Assembly: GCA_963585895.1 (NCBI GenBank)
Contig: CAUZXS010005775.1
Location: 7,501-71,500, forward strand
DNA length: 64,000 nucleotides
Origin: Sepioteuthis lessoniana
Taxonomy: Eukaryota; Mollusca; Cephalopoda; Myopsida; Loliginidae
Direction: 5' to 3'
Numbering within the stretch: position 1 is the stretch's first letter; each line of letters starts with the position of its first letter. Positions 46,262 through 57,149 of this stretch are shown here, in pieces. The position numbers and the translations under genes are program-made. The notes beneath the pieces are model-generated. The model ran no database searches and was not told the origin of the DNA. It worked only from the letters and a program-made list of their open reading frames with translations.

Positions 46262-46458
46262 GCAATAACCGGGAAAGGTATGAATCCAATAATTCTCCCC
46301 CCAGCTATGGGTAAATAGTAGGGCAGACTAGGTTCTTCAGCCTTGGTGAGGCTACTAGTCTATGAGAAGGAAAACTCTGAATTCAAACCTGCTAAACTCC
46401 GCTTAAAAATCGATCTTGTGTCATATCCTGCCCGAGCGGAGGGGTTGGTAAATATGAT
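46262..46458 (+). mobile_element. SINE-D, head-truncated
   Basis: gggaaaggtatgaatccaat, tatgggtaaatagtagggca, gactaggttcttcagccttg, gaattcaaacctgctaaact, cttgtgtcatatcctgcccg. It is the cleanest example of the block shared with SINE-C. Confidence 0.75.
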
Positions 46459-46466
46459 AATGCAAT

Positions 46467-46714
46467 AACCGGGCATTTGCATAATGGTTAGTGTTCGCCA
46501 ATGGCTTGGGAGACCTGGGTTCAACCCCCGATCGAGTCATACCAAAAATTCAAAATGATACTTGATGTCTACTTGCTTAACTCAGCATTATAAGGTACGG
46601 ATCAAGGGTAAAGTGGGTCAATCCTGGGGAAGGAGTAGCGCCCTCCCCTACAGTAGTAGCTATCGAGAAGGGAGCCTTCGGGTCACCCTCGATGACGGTC
46701 GCCAACTTACTTAA
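46467..46714 (+). mobile_element. SINE-B, full length
   Basis: Head gcataatggttagtgttcgc, B box ctgggttcaacccccgatcg, body, and 3' end gtcgccaacttacttaataa. It directly follows a SINE-D tail at 46262-46458. Confidence 0.8.
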
Positions 46715-46794
46715 TAAGCAATAATGTGAAAAGTGCTCATAATTATTGACAATTCTATAACTATATAAAATATACTAAAACAAAATATAATCTG

Positions 46795-47340
46795 GCTACA
46801 AGAACTCTGATATACCTTGCTTGATCCATCCTCCTTTACGGCTTCGAAACGTGGCCAATGAGCTCCGGGGGATTTTGCAGACATGAGGTTTTAAACCATT
46901 ATTGTTTACACTGCATCCTTCATGTTCGTTGGCAAAAATTCATCTTGAACTTTGCTGTCTGTACGCAGTGCAAAAAATCTCCTCCACGCCGGTGGGTTCT
47001 TCTCATGAGACGTCTTTGTTGGTCATGCTCTGCGTCTATATAGCCGGGTGATTTTATCCGAGAATCCATCGATCCATCCTCCTCTTTCCACAGTGCTGGA
47101 GGAAGCGTCGTGTTGGCCAACTGAAAACATGGGTCGGGACAGTGAAGCAAGATGCAGAATTGATTTTGGGCCCGTGCCTGTATGGAGTTTATCGCTGGGA
47201 CCGCGAGTAGCTGGCACTTATTTCGTCGATAGACGTGGACCGTCGAGCTTGGTCGGCTTTCATTTGGCGTGGTGAAATCGTTGGACTAAGCCGGTTAACC
47301 AACTCGGAGTGATTACCCTCCCAAACACATGAAACACAAG
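46795..47340 (+). mobile_element. 3' fragment of a second LINE type
   Basis: The plus strand reads RRVGQLKTWVGTVKQD in one frame and, after a shift, RWDREWLALISSIDVDR-like and RAWSAFIWRGEIVG-like residues. The order 'RRRVGRP-TW...DRE-W...DR-AWSAFIW' is the extreme C-terminus common in several non-LTR elements. An upstream part has CILHVRWQKFILNFAV. It is higher in G+C than the flanks and has several stops. Its sequence differs from the 23-kb LINE family. Confidence 0.55.
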
Positions 47341-49499
47341 TAACGATAGAGCTCACAACTCGGCACTAAATATTCTGAAACTAGGATACTTCGAAGGGTA
47401 TTGGAGAGATGATGTGACTTTATTCATAGAACGGCTGGGATTAAGAGCATTACAAATATTTTGAATTTGACACAGATTCATTTTTGAGCGTTTGAAAAAA
47501 AATTTAGACTTTTGTTACTTGAACCTCTTGGTTGCTTAGACACTTTGGGCAATGGCCAATTTCCTGACCAGCTAGTCATGGACAGAGAAACAAAAATAAG
47601 TTAAAAATAAAATAAAATACAAAGAAAAAGTAATATTGTTCGTTATTATATACGATTTTTTTCCTTTGGAATCGAGTCGGTCAAGGCCGAGAAAAGAGGG
47701 AGGTAGGTCGGCTTCATTCAGTTCCACGTTAACGGAAAAGATAATCGATCGGTTTTTAATGTTTATTATCATAAAAGCTTTCAGCCAATTGTTCAACTTA
47801 CCTGACTGGATGGATTCAAATATTTTCAGGTAGATACAAGATAAGGAAAGTAATTAGTTTTATTTGCATAGATATATTCTCCTTGAGAGAAACGTACCGC
47901 TCTCTCTCTCTCTCTCTCCACGTATCTGCATGATAGGGTGCAGGGGAATAAAATACACATCTTTAATATACCCACAGATATGTGAAATAAGAACATTCCA
48001 TTTGCCCGTACCGATCTCAATCAAGTTTACACGAGGTCAATGGAGGAAGTAATGAAGTAGTTTCCCCCCCCCGATTGGCAATCCTGACGGAAAGATCAGC
48101 TGATTAATGTTGATTGATCGATTTTAACGACATTTTAAGGAGGTTAGGGAATCTTGTTCATATTTTTATTTCTGATGTAGTTAAGTTGTATTTTTTTGCA
48201 CATGGTACTATCGAATACGAATAATTTTCAAACAGTTCTTTTTTCCCGACTCTGGGTCAGAGTGGAACTGGGAGTAATGAAAATGAAAGGGTATTCCACA
48301 TTCTCCGGATGTGTGCCTCAGCCCCAGATATACCCAGGACACCTCTTTTTGAGGGGGAATTCATCCATCTGCAGGTGTGTTACTTGTTTCGCTTAGAGTC
48401 CGTTTTTTTTTTGCCTTGTTCGTCTAATCGACAAAAACTAAGTCCGACGCTTGATTTCTGGTTAAACTGTGTACAGTTTTTCCTTTTTACTTCCTCCCCT
48501 TCATTCCCAGTTGGTCGTTTCACCCAACAGATCAATAAGATCAATCATTCTAGACAATTTCTAATCAATAATAAAACAGCGAAATCAATTATTTTGAAGA
48601 AGCTGTTGCGATATATCTAAAAAGAAAAGAGTGGTTCGTTTTTTGTTTTTTTTTTTCTTCTTCAGGTCGGCAAACTTGAACGAAATATCAGCTTCTTGTT
48701 GAGCTTGAACACTTTGAAATATTCATTTTTTTAAAAAAGTTTTGTTTTATTTACCTCTTAGGATTCACGTTCAGAACAATCTTGGATTATACTCATGGTG
48801 CCATTTTTGGTGGGTGGGGGTGCAGTGAAGAGATCTTACTCTTCTGCAGTTACGGAATTGACGTTTCCTAAACGACCTACAATCCTGTTTATCCTTTTCT
48901 CTCTCTCAGAATATGGCCCATAAATAAGTACAATTCTAGTAATGCTCTTTCTCTAAGCTAATTACACCAAAGATTTGTTTTTTTTTTCATATAAGTTCTT
49001 ATGTAACCTTATACAATCAAAATGATTATTAGGTAGTATCTATTTCTGAACTCCTCGGGACTATAACTTAAAATATGTCGATGTAGCAGTCCAGAAAGAC
49101 ATACTGGAGACAATAGGCAAAAATCACTAAAAGACACACCCAATTTGAATTTTAGATCCATTATAACCTTATTCATGGAAATATGTTACTGTTCAAAAAG
49201 AGACACCCACATGCAAAATATGAACACAAAAGAAGTTGTGGATATTTCTTAACTACGAAACAGACACTCAAAAGTAAACATGTTCAAAACAAAAATATGT
49301 TAAAAAAAAGAGACAACATATACAAAATAAGAATACACACACACAAAAAAAGAAAGAAAACCAACTCCAACAGTGAAATCTAGATACATTACAGCCTTAT
49401 CTGAATATTTTTTTCTATCCCAGTATGTGTCCATAATTAGGTATATGCTATAATTTATGCTATATTACAATGATTTCAGCAAGCGAATTTGCAGGGCAT
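47341..49499. other. Mostly unique stretch
   Basis: It contains one Repeat A tail (48200-48380) and a CT run at 47908-47929. Opposing short frames at 47572-47833 show some codon-like composition (NVELNEADLPPSFLGLDRL on the minus strand) but lack an acceptor. Confidence 0.35.
48200..48380 (+). repeat. Repeat A tail, internally shortened
   Basis: gactctgggtcagagtggaa, gggtattccacattctccgg, acccaggacacctctttttg. The block between 'ccccaaagctcc' and 'tcatatcc' is missing. Confidence 0.6.
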
Positions 49500-49757
49500 C
49501 AGGTGACAGGCTTACTCTACGCTCTCATCCTTGGCTGCTTTGCAAAAGTCTTGCTTTGTAAAGTGCTATCTGTGCAACCTCACTATACAGTATTTGAAAT
49601 ATCATAGACATTGTCTTGTCATAAAGTATGGAAAGGCAGGCCTAGAATTATAAAAATTAAAAATAAAGTCATTACATGAATCTGATTGGGTAGAGCATTC
49701 GCCAATGGCTCGGGTGACCGGGGTTTCAATCCCACGTAGAGTCATACCAAAGACCAA

Positions 49758-49805
<48 letters not shown>

Positions 49806-50065
49806 CTACTTGATACCTTCTTGCTCAACACTCAGCATTTTGAAGGCACGTATCAAGAGTAAAATGGACCAATTCAGGGAAAGTAGCACCCTTCTTTACT
49901 TCTCTTTGAGACAGGCTTACTACGCTCTCATCTTTGGCTTCTTTTCAAAAGTCTCGCTTTGTAATGAGCTAGCTGTCCGTACAACCTCACTGTACAGTAT
50001 TTGAAATCAAATCATGTGTCGTAGACATTGTACAAAATATGGAAATGCAGGCCTTGTATTATCAT
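49500..50065 (+). repeat. Direct repeat of unique sequence around a SINE-B
   Basis: 49500-49645 and 49905-50065 share gacaggcttact(ct)acgctctcat, ttttcaaaagtc(t)tcgctttgta-like, caacctcactgtacagtatt and ggaaatgcaggcc. The SINE-B copy lies between them. Confidence 0.65.
49686..49904 (+). mobile_element. SINE-B with a 41-base internal A tract
   Basis: The head and B box (ccggggtttcaatcccacgt) are separated from the body by a pure A run at 49763-49803. The 3' end is lost. The element lies between two copies of a directly repeated unique sequence (49500-49645 and 49905-50065). Confidence 0.75.
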
Positions 50066-50283
50066 TTGCCTTAAAGAAAACAAAAAGAAAAAATCTTTAT
50101 CGGTATCTATTACTTTTTACACAGAGCCCATTACCTTTCTTTTTATTCATCCATTCACTGTAAACGACTGGCCCATTAAGAAGAAAAAAAGTTACCAAAT
50201 TTCCCCCTGGCGCAATAAACAGCTTTATATATAATCTTGCAGTAATAGACAAGTATTTGAAAAGTATCAACAAGGAAAATAAT

Positions 50284-50492
50284 TCGAGGATAGTTTAAAT
50301 AGCTCGAAGTCTCACACAGATAGAAGAGCCATAGCTGAACCTTTCTGTTGTGGCAACACAAGATCACGTATAGAGATATTAATTCAGATTTTTTCTGGTT
50401 TTATGAAGAGCATCAGTGTGTTGCCACCACAAAAATATTCAGCTTGATCTTCTTTATAGTGAGGTTTAGAACTTTTTAAGCAACACTCTTCC
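50284..50492. mobile_element. Palindromic mariner-like MITE, copy 2
   Basis: About 209 bp. Ends cgaggatagtttaaatagct and, reversed from the right, gagtgttgcttaaaaagttc match the copy at 39898-40113. The inner arms (ctttctgttgtggcaacaca and tgtgttgccaccacaaaaat) are inverted copies of each other, so the whole element can fold into one hairpin. It is non-coding and lies in the large intron. Confidence 0.6.
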
Positions 50493-51523
50493 ATAAACCA
50501 CCTTGCAGATCTAACAAGAGGCACTCAATTTCTATAAGATTATGTATGTGTATAACCAAACTACATCACTACCAACGTCACAATTCCCCTAATTATTGAT
50601 GTTATACTCTTAATGATTATTAAATAATTATTTAATATCAATTACCATGTTATTAATGTATTTAAAAGCCTGTAATGTGTCTTATATTTCACTAAGAAAT
50701 AAGATTTACATTGTAAATAGTCTGAATACTTAGCATGCTAAGCTTAACAAAATCAGGTTTAATAAATAATTACTCTGGAGTATACATTTCAACTACTATT
50801 GTTTTATTCTCAAACTTAAAAAGCAATCTTACAAATAATTTTATGTAATAAAGTAAGTCTTATCTTTTCATATACATTTTTATTTAGTTTCTGTGATCAA
50901 TGAGTATTTACTGATGTCTTGGAACTAGGCGTATGGTCAAGCAGTGCTTGCTGGCAAGCTAAAACTAATGAGAAAACCAGAAACAAGAAGCAGTGGCTTC
51001 TTTTAGGAAAGTGCAATGCATTGTGGGAAAGTGGGTGGATATAGAGAAAAACACACGCTGGTCAGTCAGGTGAGAGGTGTTGGTGATTGATGAAGAGAAA
51101 GAGAAGAGAAAGAGCACAGAAAGAGGCGGCAAAAGGAAAGTAGCAGAAGGAGAAAGCAGTGAAAAAACACATTTTTACTAGCCTTTCTAATATAATATTC
51201 TATTACATTGAAATTCAAATTCTTGTGACAGGAGAGCACACATTTTTACTGGTTATCCTAAGTTCCATTTCTCAATTTTATCAAGGTAGAAATGATACAC
51301 AGTACCTCATTTGGCCTTGTGCCATACTAAGCTAATTTTCTTTTATTAGCACAAAGGATGAAATTATATATCTGATTTTCCTCAAGTGATGATTTGCAAG
51401 CTAATAATAAAAAAGGTTGAGGTCAAACCATATGCTTGATTTGTATGACCTTGTGCCAGGCTAAGTGAAACTTTGATAAATATATACCTGTTTACAAAGA
51501 GAAAAGAAACTGAAGTCACACAC
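50493..51523. other. Intron sequence next to exon 3
   Basis: Largely unique. A purine-rich part at 51080-51170 and cagtcaggtgagag at 51066 could be a non-coding exon end on the plus strand; this is not supported otherwise. Confidence 0.35.
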
Positions 51524-51601
51524 CTTCAACTGCTTCGTCACTGGAGATTTTATTGATCAATTGCACATAGTAATCAATCCCACAGCAAACTTTCCACTTA
51601 C
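51524..51601 (-). CDS. Exon 3 of the unidentified minus-strand gene
   Basis: The acceptor is tttttctatcatctttcag. The exon starts gtaagtgg, so the junction also resembles a donor, but only one of three frames is open and it runs the full length to a gtgtgt donor. The 25 whole codons begin KWKVCCGIDYYVQLINK and end near SSDEAVE, phase 1 in and phase 1 out. Trp, Cys and Tyr are unusually frequent for random AT-rich DNA, which supports real coding. The last base joins the first two of exon 4 as GAA (Glu). The product is not recognised. Confidence 0.55.
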
Positions 51602-52185
51602 CTGAAAGATGATAGAAAAAAAAATTACATCAATATTTGTTAAAAGAAAGATTAAGGACAGGGTACTGAGGAGGGTCAGAGAAAACAGGAGAGAGCAGGG
51701 CTATAGTCAAAACAGTTCAGTTTGAAAAAGTAAATTTACAAATAGAATTTAAATAAATACATAAAGAAAATATACTTGGTTAAGTTGAAATTCTTGCAAT
51801 ATACACGTGTGAGTTTAAGTCTCATTGAGTACCCCATTCACAAGGCCTTGAGCCATATATGTTCTCTGACGAAAGCAATAAGCTGGAAACATGCTCGTAT
51901 GCAAGAACAAAGTGAATAAATCTTAAAATACAAATCTCTTTGTGAACCTATTCATTTTAATAATAAACATTTCTTTCTCTCTTTGGACCAATAACAAGAA
52001 AGTGTACACACACACATAAAATCTTAGTAATTTAAGAATATGGCATAAACTGAGCTGACTGAGAGAATGAGATGCGCAATATTGTTTACAGATGCATATA
52101 AAATACATATTTTCATTATTATAAATGATGTGTGTTATACGTCTGAAATGATATATGAATAATAATTTTCATAATCATGAATTGA

Positions 52186-52236
52186 GTGCTCATCAATGGT
52201 TTGGGAGACCGCGGTTCAATATCAGGTAGAGACACA
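52186..52236 (+). mobile_element. SINE-B head fragment
   Basis: gagtgctcatcaatggtttg and gagaccgcggttcaatatca keep the spacing of the tRNA part of SINE-B; it then runs into a (CA)n repeat. Confidence 0.5.
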
Positions 52237-52254
52237 CACACACACACATATATA

Positions 52255-52470
52255 TCAGAATGAATTGAAAGCAAACAGTTAAATATTCATTTGTTTGCAC
52301 ACAGGTAAATCTTTTCATGTATTACTATCAAACACTAATAATTCTATTAAATACTAAGTGTTTGATTCAGTTAAATGATTTCAATATCAGCTCTCTAAAC
52401 CTAATAATTCAAATAAATATTTATCAATTGTTGGCACAGTTAAATTGTTTCAAGAATTGCTATCACTGGT
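52255..52470 (+). repeat. Repeat A subrepeats only
   Basis: Four degenerate units (atttgtttgcacacaggtaa, ctaataattctattaaatac, ggcacagttaaattgtttca) without head or tail. Confidence 0.55.
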
Positions 52471-52799
52471 CAATTCACTCTCACGTCCTGCCTTCTAGCA
52501 CCTTTAAAATAAAATAGGCTTAGGTACTTGTTTGCTGCAAGAACAATTTGAAGAATACTGTCAGGACAATCATATAGGTGGTAGGGCTTGATATAACCAG
52601 CCAATTAATCAGATCAGGCTTCATCAACTGCTTGCCTAGCCCAGTAAAGGCCAAATTTGAGCGTTACAGGTGACATGATCACTTCAGTTGACTAGTCATC
52701 AATACCTCAGCCACTAGGATCCCATCCTGAAGTATTATTGGTCAGCAACCAGAGTCAACAGGTAACCTCATTATAGGGAGGGGTTACAATACACAGGTG

Positions 52800-53322
52800 C
52801 ATTTAACTGAACAAAGGAATGAGAAATGTTGAATAGAATTATTAGTGTTAAATATCAATACTTGAAAGTCTTTAAATGTGCACCCTAATTGAATCACTTG
52901 AATTACATAGCAATACTTTGAATCATTTAACTATGGGCAAATTAATGAACAGTGTTATCTCTAAAATGTTTTGGCCCAGTTGGCTTGGGCAACAGAATAC
53001 ACTGATTGCATCTTTGCAGAGGGGTAAGACTCCCCCAATGAGTGTCCTGAATATGACACTAAACAATCTGATGGTGAGGCGTGAGTAATGCTGAAGCTTT
53101 GGGGAATGAGCAGGACCCTTTATTGTCATTACTGCCAAGTCCATTCTGGTGCTGAGAGGTAGCTTCTGATAGGGTCCTATCTATGGGTCAAATAGAATTA
53201 AACAGTGTACTTATGCTAAACAGAATTGTTTGAAATAGAACTGTTTATATTTCTAAAAATAGATTTGGCATTAAATAACCAACAATGGTTGATATGCCAT
53301 AAAACCTAATCCAACCAAACCT
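52800..53322 (-). repeat. Repeat A, inverted, with subrepeats on the tail side
   Basis: Subrepeats at 52800-52930, then the tail from gcccagttggcttgggcaac and the head ggttgatatgccataaaacc at about 53300. Confidence 0.8.
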
Positions 53323-53749
53323 CTCATAGATATTCATACAGAGGCATCATACAAGCTTTATTTAGAGAAATAATCCTAATAATTTTAGCCTAGAAAAGCA
53401 TTGCCAACCAAAATGATGTGTTATTAATGAAGATCTGATGATATGAAAAATAGGGATGTGAAAATTCAATGATATTTTATCTAATAAGATCACAAGTTCA
53501 TTTGAAGTGAACGTTGTTAGACAAAATTTCATTCTACTTTTATCAGTACAAATGTAGTATTAAAAAGGTTAATATGAATTTGCAAATATGAACACCTTTC
53601 TTCAAATATAAAAAACACAGACACAAGGCAAAATGCACTCATCTTCAAAAGGCAACATTTGATTATTCACAATGTAGTCATGAATAATTAACTGGGCAGT
53701 GTTGTTCAAGCCTGTTGCATAAAATCATTGAAAACTCTAAAAACAGTTC

Positions 53750-53787
<38 letters not shown>

Positions 53788-54070
53788 AAAATTTACTGAT
53801 GGTGTATTGTATCTCTTATGTGACTATCTCTACATTTTACATCACCTTTTGTATTGCTGATCAACCCCTTTAATTTTTTTGGAAACCCTTCAAAAACATT
53901 AAGGAAAAAAAAAAAAAAAAAGATTTTCTTTTCCTTCCACTCTCACAGAAACAAAAAAAAATTTCTTCCTGAAGATGACCTAAGTTTGAAAATTGGTGAG
54001 AACAAACAAAATAAAAAATGAACAACTTAGAAGCAATATTCCAATTTGTCTTATCACATGTGTGTCTGTT

Positions 54071-54910
54071 ATACGAGGATCATTAAATAAGTTTCCAGAC
54101 TTTTTTCATATAGGCACTTTCATTGATAGTACACACATGAAACCCTAGCCCCCTTAGTTGTAATCTCCTCTGGCTGCAATGTACTTGTACCATTACAAAA
54201 ACTTCTTGAAGGCCCCATGGAAGCCCTCTTGTGTGAGTGTGTCAATGACCTTTGTCACAGCCTCTTTCATCTCCTCAATTGTCTCACAGTGACAGCCTCT
54301 GAGCTTTGGGAATAAGCAAAAGTCACAGAGAGCAAGGTCTGGACTTTAGGGAGGGTGAGGAACTTGGTCAAATAGTCTGTAACAAGGATGGAGTTGTGGA
54401 CTGGTGCATTGTCCCGGTGGAAATGCCTCTGACCTGATTTGAAGAGTGCTGGCCTCTTCCGACGGAATCTCTTCCTGAACTCCTTTAAAACCTCAACATA
54501 GTAACTCTAACCCTTTGGCCTATCAACTCTGGTGTATTGACTTCCTTACTCCACCCACACCTCTCATTATCCCTCACAGACTCCCTGCCTTCCTTGAATC
54601 TCTTATACCACTCAAAAACTGATGCTCAATTCATGCAAGACGGTCGAAAAGCAGTCTGAAGCATTCCATAGGTTTCTGTGGCATTTTTTCCAAGTTTAAA
54701 ACAATTTTATTGCATATCGTTCTTCCTCATGTCCAGATTGCGTTTTTGAAATTCACCAACTGTGACAATCAGGCTTTAGTAGGGTGTATTCCAATTGCTG
54801 CTGTAGCTGTTCATTTAAACCTGAAATCATAAAATTGGCCCATCATCTCATAAGATGTACAGCAATAACGTACTGAATTTTCAAGAAACTTATTGAATAA
54901 TCAATGTGAG
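54071..54910 (-). mobile_element. Mariner-like element with an internally deleted transposase
   Basis: Imperfect terminal inverted repeats (atacgaggatcattaaataa at the left; the right end reads gaaacttattgaataatc) bound about 840 bp. The minus strand holds pieces of a mariner-type transposase: an N-terminal helix-turn-helix region (KLGKNATETYGMLQTAF, SVFEWYKRFKEGRESV), then a catalytic fragment with HRDNAPVHNSILVTDYLTKF, then LFPKLRGCHCETIEEMKEAV and TQEGFHGAFKKFL. The region between the N-terminal domain and the HRDNAPVH motif is missing, and there are stops and frameshifts, so it cannot encode an active enzyme. A complete mariner is about 1.3 kb. Confidence 0.7.
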
Positions 54911-54935
54911 GATGGCCCAAAGACTTCCTTTTCAT

Positions 54936-55087
54936 TAGGGGAGGGTGCAACTCATTTCCTAGGATTGCTCCACTTTATCTTTGATCCATACCTTATAATG
55001 CTGAGTGTTACACAAAGTAGCATTTTTTGAGTTTTAATATGAGTCAACCTGGGATTATAACAGTCTCCTAAGCCATTGGCAAACACT
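54936..55087 (-). mobile_element. SINE-B, diverged
   Basis: Reverse-complement body (aggattgctccactttatct, cttataatgctgagtgttac) and a degraded B box (caacctgggattataacag). It starts immediately after the mariner element at 54071-54910 and lacks the usual 3' end. Confidence 0.65.
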
Positions 55088-55154
55088 ACACATACATACA
55101 TACATACATACACACACACATCTAATTATATATGCTAATATAATTATAAAGTAA

Positions 55155-55405
55155 GTCAAAGTAAAGTTAGCGACCTTAGTTGAGAGTCACCCGAGGGCTC
55201 CCTTTTCAATAGCTACTACACTGAGGTGTAGGGGAGAATGCTACTCCATTCCCTGGATTGCTCTACTTTACCCTTGATCCTTACCTTATAATGCTGAGTG
55301 TTAAGCAAGGTGGCATCAAGTACTATTTTTTGATTCTTTGGTATGACTTGACCTGGGATTGAACTCCGATCTCCCAAACCATTGGCAAACACTCAACTCA
55401 TAGTT
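55155..55405 (-). mobile_element. SINE-B, full length
   Basis: Complete in reverse complement, from aaagttagcgaccttagttg to the head ggcaaacactcaactcatag. A (CATA)n/(CA)n repeat lies between it and the copy at 54936. Confidence 0.8.
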
Positions 55406-55664
55406 ATGATAATTATTATTCATATATCATTTCAGACTTATAATACGTATCATTTATAATAATGAATATATGTATTCTATATGCATCTATGAACATTCTC
55501 TCTGTTAGTGGCTCAGTCTTAAATTTTTAAGATTTTATTTCAATACAAGTTTTGTTTGACTTTTAGTATCTTGTCAATAATCATCAGGGTTAAGCTAAAG
55601 ATCTTGGCAGTTTTTCCTTTTTGTGACTAAACTTCTGCTAATGTCTAAGTTTCTGCCTGATTAC

Positions 55665-55695
55665 ATTGTATTAAAAGTTCATGATACAACACAAT
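55665..55695 (-). CDS. Exon 2 candidate of the minus-strand gene
   Basis: A run of T followed by gactgatgatttcag gives an acceptor; 31 bases later there is a gtaatc donor. The open frame reads IVLYHELLIQ plus one base, entering in phase 0 and leaving in phase 1. That fits exon 1 before it and exon 3 after it, the split codon becoming TGT (Cys). The exon is short and I was looking for one with this phase, so the fit is weaker evidence than it seems. The T-run is part of a poly-A/T tract at about 55711-55741. Confidence 0.35.
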
Positions 55696-55709
55696 CTGAA
55701 ATCATCAGT

Positions 55710-55746
<37 letters not shown>

Positions 55747-56027
55747 GGTAAGAGTCAATTAAATTTTCTATAACCCTTTACCGACTGTTTTTAATCATAG
55801 TCAAATTCCTAATGTTGTACCATGTGTGACAGCATTTAATTCCTAACATGTTAAATGCAAATATAGTCAGATTTACTACTATGCTCCATTTGCTGGTCCA
55901 AATTTTCTACCCAGCAGGAAATTTTCTGGTAGAAATTTTTATTAGACACCAAGTTTGACAATTTGTTCTCAGAAAAAAAAATCATGCAATATGCACAGAC
56001 ACAGGGTTGATAAAAATTAGCAACTAC

Positions 56028-56075
56028 CAAGTTGATTTTTATTGCAATGACACCGTCAATTATGACTGACATGAA
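56028..56075 (-). CDS. Exon 1 (first confidently visible) of an unidentified spliced minus-strand gene
   Basis: On the minus strand a pyrimidine-rich acceptor (ccttttcttctttttacag) ends at 56076, and the following 48 bases are open and end at a gtagtt donor. They encode FMSVIIDGVIAIKINL, 16 whole codons, phase 0 in and phase 0 out. The residues are hydrophobic and could be a helix of a larger fold. A still earlier 19-nt exon at 56861-56879 (acceptor tttttcttttcaacttatcag, donor gtgaaa) would join in frame, but its donor is weak, so I leave it out. I do not recognise the product. The acceptor is one of the best on this strand. Confidence 0.5.
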
Positions 56076-56329
56076 CTGTAAAAAGAAGAAAAGGCAGTGA
56101 ATTTACTGATTTTATTAAGAAAATGTCTTTATTGTTCTAACATCAGTTCATAACTTTTGTATTGATTATTATAAGATTTTTGAGTTATTTAAAACGTTTC
56201 CAGGTAATTTTTTTTTTTTTTTAATGCTCTAATTTTATTTTTGCTGAAAAATATTGGTAACTTTAGGCAACTGTAAATCGAAAAATGCAGCAGTACAAAA
56301 GATTAAAATTAGTGTTTTTTCTCCTTGAA

Positions 56330-56600
56330 ATATGAACACATACCCACAGAAAAATCACACACCTACACACCCAGCACAAATTGCACACACACAAGGTAAG
56401 GCAATTTGTACACATAAGGCAAATGACTCACAAACACACTCACACAAGACAAATGACACAAACACACTCATACAAAAAAGTTAAAGCTACACACACACAC
56501 ACACACACACAAAATATATATCAAAAAGCAAAAGCAACATCTAAAAAGGTGGAAGTCACACAAAAGGCACACACACATTCACAAAATAAGTCCAAAATTA
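56330..56600. repeat. CA-rich degenerate satellite
   Basis: Interrupted CA runs with aaggcaaatgac and acacactcatac words; about 270 bases upstream (in transcription) of exon 1. Confidence 0.7.
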
Positions 56601-57149
56601 GTTTAGTATCATGAATCACTGTCTTCACTGGTCAACCATATCCAGCCATTAGGAAACAAGATGCAGGAGGATTTTTCTAAAGGGATTTTTACATGTTGAT
56701 ATATTCAGTAGATTGAATTAAATTTTGAACTTACAAAAATGTTTTTGTTACTCTCGTCCCCTCCCCAGCTGAAATGTTTTTTATATCAATTTAGTTTGCA
56801 GTAAGTTTGTTTATTGCTAATTCTGTTGATTGTTCCAGTGCCAAACCCCTTTTTTTTCACAATCTGCAGCTGGTGACATCTGATAAGTTGAAAAGAAAAA
56901 GGCTTCTCTGAGCAGAACTTATATCTATCAAAACAAGTTAATAGAGACACACACACATGTCATTACTTGTTTAATTGTTTCATATTTAGTCAAGCTCTAG
57001 TAATATAGCTTGAGTAACTTCTAAAATGTTGTCAGTACAAAAGAAAAAAAAAAAAAAAAAGATCAGAATATGAGCTCAGGTAAAAAAAAAATTATACTTA
57101 GTAGTAATCATGGTGATATAAGAACATTAAGTTTATAAGTCCCAAAAAG

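Noticed and set aside
56861-56879. 19-nt exon upstream of exon 1
   Set aside because: The acceptor is very good and the phase fits, but the gtgaaa donor is weak and the exon too short to trust; kept only as a note.
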